A stretch of DNA of 9,398 bases from Streptosporangiaceae bacterium (GTDB lineage: Bacteria > Actinomycetota > Actinomycetes > Streptosporangiales > Streptosporangiaceae). Below the pieces are notes generated by a model. The model was not told where the DNA came from, made no database searches, and was given only the letters and a program-made list of their open reading frames with translations. Positions 6,195-9,398 of the stretch are shown piece after piece. The DNA lies in contig JASIGD010000094.1 of assembly GCA_030045295.1 (NCBI GenBank), forward strand, positions 1 through 9,398. Direction: 5' to 3'. Positions within the stretch are counted from its first letter, which is position 1. Every line of letters starts with the position of its first letter. A program made the translations under genes and the position numbers.

Positions 6195-6221
6195 AAATTT
6201 TCCCATCTTATGGGACAATTT
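6195..6221. repeat. Near-perfect 27-bp hairpin in the AT-rich island
   Basis: AAATTTTCCCAT (6195-6206), loop CTT, ATGGGACAATTT (6210-6221) pairs at 11 of 12 positions, with a single T/C mismatch. On the minus strand the hairpin is followed by a T-rich stretch (TTTGAATTT). It could be a terminator-like element for transcripts on that strand, an operator upstream of nlpC, or a mobile-element remnant. Confidence 0.55.
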
Positions 6222-6581
6222 GGACAAACATATGTTCCATGATTATCAGTTTTCACAAGGACAACACTGACATCACGGAAAGGTATCGGTAGCATCACGT
6301 TCATGATTCAGAGACACATTCCTTGCCATCCGATGACTCCTGGCAATGCATCGCAGAAAGGATAATCGCAGGTCAGAGTGTCATGCTGGTGTTCATCTGC
6401 CGCGTTGTGACTGCCTTTACCGGACCGGTACGCGCGCCGGCTCGCCGACCCATCCGGTCACCCCTCGTGACGGTACGTAGGCGCAGGGCGTGCCGCCCGT
6501 CGGAGACAGTTACCTGCTCATATCCTGGCCGTATGACGACGCCGCCAGTTGTGCCAAGCCGGACCCGGATAGGACACCCCG

Positions 6582-7694
6582 GTGCTCGGACGTGATGCTG
6601 ACGGCCCGCAGATCGTCACGCTGACGTCGGTCCCCGGGTTTGTGGTGTTCGACCTGCCGGGCGTACCAGAGTCCGCTGGAGGCACGCGGCTGGCGCCAGA
6701 TGTCAGCGTGCCTGAGGTGGCGCTGCTGGCCCGGGCGATGACCTACAAGTACGCAGCCCTAGGTGAGCGGATCGGCGGCGCCAAGGCGGGAGTGCGCGGG
6801 GATCCGGTCGATCGCCAGGGTAAGGCAGCCCTGATGGCCCGGTTCTGCTCGGAGATCAGACCGCTGACCGATTCGGGCCGGCTGCTCACCGGACCGGACA
6901 TGGGCACGGCCGAGGAGGACTTCGCGCCGTTGCGCGAGCGCCGAGCCGTGCCGACCGCCCTCCGCGCCGAGGTGGACGGCCTGCCGTTCGAAGACGTGCT
7001 GACCGGGTACGGGGTCGCGGTGGCCGCGGAGGCGGCGCTGGGCGTCGGGTGGGGCGGGGGGTGGGACGGCCGTTCGGTGGCCATTGAAGGGTTCGGCAAG
7101 GTCGGCGGCGGGGTGGCGCGTGAGGTTGCCCGCCGCGGAGGCCGGGTGGTCGCGGTGTCCACCCTGGCGGGGTGCATCGTCGATCCGGCCGGGCTGGATA
7201 TCGAGCTGCTCCTGGCGCTGCGCCGGGAGCATGGCGACGCGTGCGTCCTCCGCTACGGCCGGTCGGCTGGTCCGCCCAGCCAGTTGTTCACCGCGGTGGC
7301 CGCCGACGTTGTCGTCCCCGGTACCCGCCCCGGAGCGATCAGCGGCCAGACCGCCGGGTCGCTACCCGGAGGCGTCCGCGTCGTCGCGCCCGCCGCGAAC
7401 GTGCCCTACACCGCGCAGGGTGCCGACACGCTGCGCCAGCGTGGCATCGTGGCGCTGCCGGACTTCGTCTGTAACGCGGGCGCGGTAATCGGCTACCGGG
7501 CAGCGCCGGACGCGCCCCCGGACGAGGTCCTGGCTGCCGTCGGAACCCGGATCAGCGAGCTCATACTCGAGGTGACGAGCCATCACGGCGGTCCGCTCGC
7601 GGGAGCCTACGAGCGGGCCAGACGATTCCTGCGCAGCTGGTGGGGCGAGCCGCCCGCCCCGCCGTTTGCCTCTTCGGAGGACACGCAGCGGTAG
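6582..7694 (+). CDS. Glu/Leu/Phe/Val (ELFV)-type amino-acid dehydrogenase
   Basis: This 370-residue protein belongs to the NAD(P)-dependent amino-acid dehydrogenases, which reversibly deaminate an amino acid to its 2-oxo acid. The N-terminal catalytic domain has SAGGTRL (31-37), Lys56 in MTYKYAALG and Lys68 in GGAKAGVRGDP; their 12-residue spacing matches the substrate and catalytic lysines of leucine dehydrogenase. The catalytic Asp106 lies in TGPDMGT. The nucleotide domain has GFGKVGGGVA at 170-179, GCIVDPAGLDI, and PAANVPYT at 270-277, ending in LPDFVCNAGAVIGY. Length and GDP motif point to the Leu/Val group, while AANVPYT is nearer to glutamate types, so substrate is open. The GTG at 6582 follows AGGA (6571-6574) by 7 bp. 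An in-frame TAG at 6570 rules out a longer start, leaving the N-terminus about 20 residues shorter than classical leucine dehydrogenases. Confidence 0.87.
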   Translation: MLGRDADGPQIVTLTSVPGFVVFDLPGVPESAGGTRLAPDVSVPEVALLARAMTYKYAALGERIGGAKAGVRGDPVDRQGKAALMARFCSEIRPLTDSGRLLTGPDMGTAEEDFAPLRERRAVPTALRAEVDGLPFEDVLTGYGVAVAAEAALGVGWGGGWDGRSVAIEGFGKVGGGVAREVARRGGRVVAVSTLAGCIVDPAGLDIELLLALRREHGDACVLRYGRSAGPPSQLFTAVAADVVVPGTRPGAISGQTAGSLPGGVRVVAPAANVPYTAQGADTLRQRGIVALPDFVCNAGAVIGYRAAPDAPPDEVLAAVGTRISELILEVTSHHGGPLAGAYERARRFLRSWWGEPPAPPFASSEDTQR

Positions 7695-7797
7695 GCAAGC
7701 GGGACCAAGAGGCGGCGTCTGTCCCAGTGAAACAGCTGGCCGAGTCAGGATCCCAACGGCCATGGCTCAACAAGAAAGCGTCTGGAAGGGAGTGCCA

Positions 7798-8175
7798 ATG
7801 CTCACGTTCGGCGTTGTCGTGCTCGGCGTGACCGATCGTCAGCGGGCCGAAGAGTTCTGGTGCGCGGCGCTCGGCTACGAGGTACGTACCGACGGGTTTG
7901 GCGGATGGGCCAGGGTCCTGTCCCCGCCGGGCGGAACCAGCACGGCCATCGCGCTGCAGACGAGCCAGACGCCGCCCGAGGATTACCCTCGCCTGCACTT
8001 TGACCTGCACGTGACCGGCGTGGATGAGCAAGAGGCGGAGGCGGCCCGCCTGGTCTCGCTCGGCGCGAGCCGGGTCGACTGGGACCGCTACCCGGACGAC
8101 CCCGACTTCATCGTGCTGGCCGATCCCGAAGGCAACCGGTTCTGCATCGTCGACCTCGCCCACGAGTACGCCTAG
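7798..8175 (+). CDS. VOC superfamily (glyoxalase/bleomycin-resistance-like) protein
   Basis: From the ATG at 7798 this is 125 residues, one standard VOC domain built from two beta-alpha-beta-beta-beta modules. The first module runs LTFGVVVLGVTDRQRAEEFW with ALGYEV and ends near residue 55. The second starts at LHFDLHVTGVD (66-76) and ends FIVLADPEGNRFCIVDL (104-120), the hallmark actinobacterial ending. His67 and Glu111 sit where VOC enzymes place metal ligands, but many members of this subgroup have no known activity. AAGGGAG (7786-7792) lies 5 bp before the ATG and fixes the start; a reading back to 7666 would overlap the dehydrogenase and adds nothing family-like. It follows the dehydrogenase on the same strand after 103 bp in which I see no signal, so co-transcription is possible but unproven. 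Confidence 0.88.
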   Translation: MLTFGVVVLGVTDRQRAEEFWCAALGYEVRTDGFGGWARVLSPPGGTSTAIALQTSQTPPEDYPRLHFDLHVTGVDEQEAEAARLVSLGASRVDWDRYPDDPDFIVLADPEGNRFCIVDLAHEYA

Positions 8176-8227
8176 CCCGTTTTCCGGGGTCGCTGCCAGC
8201 GTGTCAGGGCCGTCCAGGGGTGGGGCC

Positions 8228-8254
8228 GCGCATGCGCCACAGCCGCTAGCGGCT
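8228..8254. repeat. Two adjacent perfect palindromes at the SDR stop codon
   Basis: GCGCATGCGC (8228-8237) and AGCCGCTAGCGGCT (8241-8254) are both exact palindromes, 3 bp apart, in the gap between the convergent VOC and SDR genes. The SDR stop codon (8248-8246) lies at the centre of the second. They may fold as short hairpins in either transcript and act as a weak bidirectional terminator; neither has a T-run. Confidence 0.45.
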
Positions 8255-9085
8255 TTCCATCGGCTGGCCCTGCCGGTACATCTGCGGCGGCTTGTTCCCC
8301 GCGGCCTGCCCGCCGTCGATCGGGATAACGGTTCCGGTGATGAACGACGAGTGGTCCGAGCACAACCACAGCACGGCCTGCGCCACCTCGGCGGGGCTGC
8401 CGACGCGCCGCATCGGCGTGGACTGCGCGGCGCCGCGCTGGGCCTGCGACCCGGCGGCCTCCAGGTGATAGGTCAGGATCGGGCCCGGGGCCACGACGTT
8501 GACCCGGATGCCCCGGTCGGCGTAGTCGAGGGCGGCCACCCTGGTCAGGCCGATGATCCCCGCCTTGCCCGCGACGTAAGCGGCCAGGTTGGCCGTGCCG
8601 TTAAGGCCAGCGATGGAGGCCATGTTCACGATCGCCCCGCCGCCGCTGTCCAGCATGGCCGGAATCTGGAACTTCATGCCCAGGAAGGTGCCGCGGATGT
8701 TCGTGGCGATGCCGATGTCGAACTCGTCAGGATCGATGTCCGCGAGCGGGGCCGGAAACGGACCGGCGCTGGCGTTATTGAACGCGGCATCGAGTCGCCC
8801 GAACGTCGAGACGGCCTGGTCAACCACGTGACGCACCGAGTCGGCGCTGGTGACGTCGAGGCCGACAGCCAGGGCCTGGCCGCCGCGAGATCGGATACGG
8901 CTCGCGACCGACTCCAGCGCGGCGGCGTCGCGGGCACCCAGGACCACCGCGGCCCCAGCGGCGGCGAAAGCCTCGGCGGTGGCCGCGCCGATACCCCTGC
9001 TCGCCCCGGCCACCAGGGCTACCCGCCCGCGCAGGCGCCCGTCTGGGGGGTGATCTGCGGTCTCAGGCGCCCTTTGGTTATCCAC
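8246..9085 (-). CDS. Short-chain dehydrogenase/reductase (classical SDR)
   Basis: This 279-residue protein is a classical SDR oxidoreductase of Rossmann fold. It has the cofactor motif AGASRGIG (26-33), LDV (76-78), FNNAS (102-106, a variant of NNAG), and the complete catalytic tetrad Asn129 (ATNIRGTF), Ser157 (NMASIAG), Tyr170 and Lys174 (YVAGK). It then has IRVNVVAPGPI and the C-terminal strand GTVIPIDGG. Arg30 in the glycine motif and the Asp after the second strand are mixed signals for NADP or NAD. The natural substrate cannot be read from sequence. About 18 residues precede the fold and about 20 follow IDGG, the latter ending in a polar tail. The GTG start at 9085 is fixed by GGAGG 5 bp upstream. 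It is divergent from a MarR regulator, with its promoter inside a palindrome, so it is probably repressed by that MarR and induced by a small molecule. Confidence 0.93.
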   Translation of the reverse strand: MDNQRAPETADHPPDGRLRGRVALVAGASRGIGAATAEAFAAAGAAVVLGARDAAALESVASRIRSRGGQALAVGLDVTSADSVRHVVDQAVSTFGRLDAAFNNASAGPFPAPLADIDPDEFDIGIATNIRGTFLGMKFQIPAMLDSGGGAIVNMASIAGLNGTANLAAYVAGKAGIIGLTRVAALDYADRGIRVNVVAPGPILTYHLEAAGSQAQRGAAQSTPMRRVGSPAEVAQAVLWLCSDHSSFITGTVIPIDGGQAAGNKPPQMYRQGQPMESR

Positions 9086-9090
9086 GATTG

Positions 9091-9095
9091 CCTCC
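9091..9095 (-). promoter_or_regulatory. Shine-Dalgarno of the SDR gene
   Basis: GGAGG on the minus strand, 5 bp before the GTG at 9085-9083, selects that non-ATG start. Confidence 0.8.
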
Positions 9096-9105
9096 GTTAA
9101 TCATC

Positions 9106-9141
9106 GACATCTAATCGTATGATAGCTAATGATTAGATGTC
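9106..9141. promoter_or_regulatory. Candidate MarR operator: perfect 11-bp inverted repeat over the SDR promoter
   Basis: GACATCTAATC (9106-9116) and GATTAGATGTC (9131-9141) are exact reverse complements separated by 14 bp. The repeat covers the SDR promoter from -35 to start site. Nested in it is a second exact dyad, CTAATGATTAG (9126-9136), the size of a typical MarR dimer site. A possible marR -10 (TACGCT, 9154-9159) lies just to the right. Divergent MarR regulators usually bind such intergenic dyads to repress themselves and the neighbour; binding here is inferred. Confidence 0.65.
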
Positions 9142-9143
9142 AA
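9114..9143 (-). promoter_or_regulatory. SDR promoter
   Basis: On the minus strand a perfect -35 TTGACA (9143-9138) is followed after 18 bp by TACGAT (9119-9114), four of six matches to the -10 consensus with the key TA and final T. Transcription would start near 9107, giving a leader of about 22 nt that contains the Shine-Dalgarno. This is the clearest housekeeping-type promoter in the window. Confidence 0.65.
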
Positions 9144-9166
9144 TTAATAGTGGTACGCTTCGCTTC

Positions 9167-9398
9167 ATGTACCGTCCAGCACGTGAGCCGTTGGGTTTGC
9201 ACCTGACCAAGGTGTCGAGAGTCGTGAGCCGGGCCTTCGACGATGCCCTGGCCGGGGCGGGCGGGTCGTTGCCGGTCTGGCTCGTGCTGATCTCGCTGAA
9301 GAGCGGACAGCTAGCCAGCCAGCGCGAGCTCGCCGACGCGGTCGGCATCCAGGGCGCCACGCTCACGCACCACCTGAACGCCATGGAGTCGGCCGGGC
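9167..9398 (+). CDS. MarR-family transcriptional regulator, C-terminus cut off by window edge
   Basis: My translation from the ATG at 9167 is open to the right edge, giving 77 residues. It begins MYRPAREPLGLHLTKVSRVV (a dimerisation helix), then FDDALAGAGGSLPVWLVLISLK, and a winged helix-turn-helix from about 49 with SQRELADAVG and IQGATLTHHLNAMESAG. This closely fits MarR regulators, which act as dimers and release DNA on binding phenolic or other small ligands. The wing and the last dimerisation helices lie beyond the window. There is no Shine-Dalgarno, and a TACGCT -10-like hexamer ends 7 bp before the ATG, so a leaderless transcript is likely. It is divergent from the SDR gene and probably controls it through the palindromes at 9106-9141. 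Confidence 0.9.
   Translation, partial: MYRPAREPLGLHLTKVSRVVSRAFDDALAGAGGSLPVWLVLISLKSGQLASQRELADAVGIQGATLTHHLNAMESAG

Larger units (their letters stand above)
5993..6581. other. 589-bp gene-free region with an AT-rich island
   Basis: No convincing gene lies between nlpC and the plus-strand dehydrogenase; the plus-strand frame at 6323-6595 has no recognisable protein and no Shine-Dalgarno. Roughly 6111-6320 is far more AT-rich than the rest of the window. It contains the repeats listed separately, the palindrome AACATATGTT (6227-6236), and three copies of GGACAA (6213, 6222, 6259). A weak minus-strand promoter for nlpC may be TTGAAT/CATGAT (16-bp spacing, about 6170-6197). From 6420 the DNA returns to high GC. 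Confidence 0.6.

Noticed and set aside
6323..6595. 90-codon plus-strand frame before the dehydrogenase
   Set aside because: Arg/Pro-rich without family or Shine-Dalgarno, and it overlaps the dehydrogenase start out of frame.
8024..9100. 358-codon plus-strand open frame opposite the SDR gene
   Set aside because: It is the antisense of a secure SDR with full catalytic tetrad, has no recognisable domain, and overlaps the VOC gene; long antisense frames are expected at this GC content.
1..9398. Defence island, CRISPR array, toxin-antitoxin pair or mobile element
   Set aside because: No repeat-spacer array, nuclease, transposase, integrase or small paired genes were found on either strand.

Overview
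The window is high-GC DNA with strongly GC-ending codons, GTG starts, several genes without a Shine-Dalgarno sequence, and protein families typical of Actinobacteria: a large ATP-binding LuxR (LAL) regulator, an SSB with an NRV-type linker, and a MarR/SDR pair. I infer a soil-type actinomycete (a Streptomyces relative or similar order) but cannot place it further. No tRNA, rRNA, CRISPR array, transposase or integrase was seen.

Layout. Positions 1-386 (minus) hold the N-terminal part of a single-stranded DNA-binding protein that runs off the left edge. Positions 481-1526 (minus) hold azlD and azlC with a 4-bp overlap; they form a two-part branched-chain amino-acid exporter. Reading away from them is an Lrp/AsnC regulator (1609-2085). 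The AT-rich gap between carries an imperfect inverted repeat that overlaps both likely promoters. A 641-bp stretch without a confident gene (2086-2726) holds two inverted repeats. Next is an 894-residue MalT-type LuxR regulator (2727-5411), ending at a terminator-like hairpin and facing a convergent small secreted NlpC/P60 protein (5531-5992, minus). The 589-bp gap upstream of nlpC includes an AT-rich island with a near-perfect 27-bp hairpin, tandem repeats and a structured leader. Positions 6582-8175 (plus) hold an ELFV-type amino-acid dehydrogenase and a small VOC/glyoxalase-like protein. Convergent to these is an SDR oxidoreductase (8246-9085, minus), divergent from a MarR regulator (9167 to the right edge). 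The SDR/marR gap carries a perfect 11-bp inverted repeat lying across a consensus-like promoter.

How the genes work together. Two regulator-target pairs are visible: Lrp with AzlCD (amino-acid export sensed by an amino-acid-responsive regulator) and MarR with SDR (ligand-relieved repression of an oxidoreductase). The LuxR regulator is an orphan with no adjacent pathway. The dehydrogenase and AzlCD both touch branched-chain amino acids, but they are 5 kb apart and a link is only a guess. I see no clear new multi-gene system. The most unusual material is non-coding: the nlpC upstream region and the SDR/marR operator-promoter.
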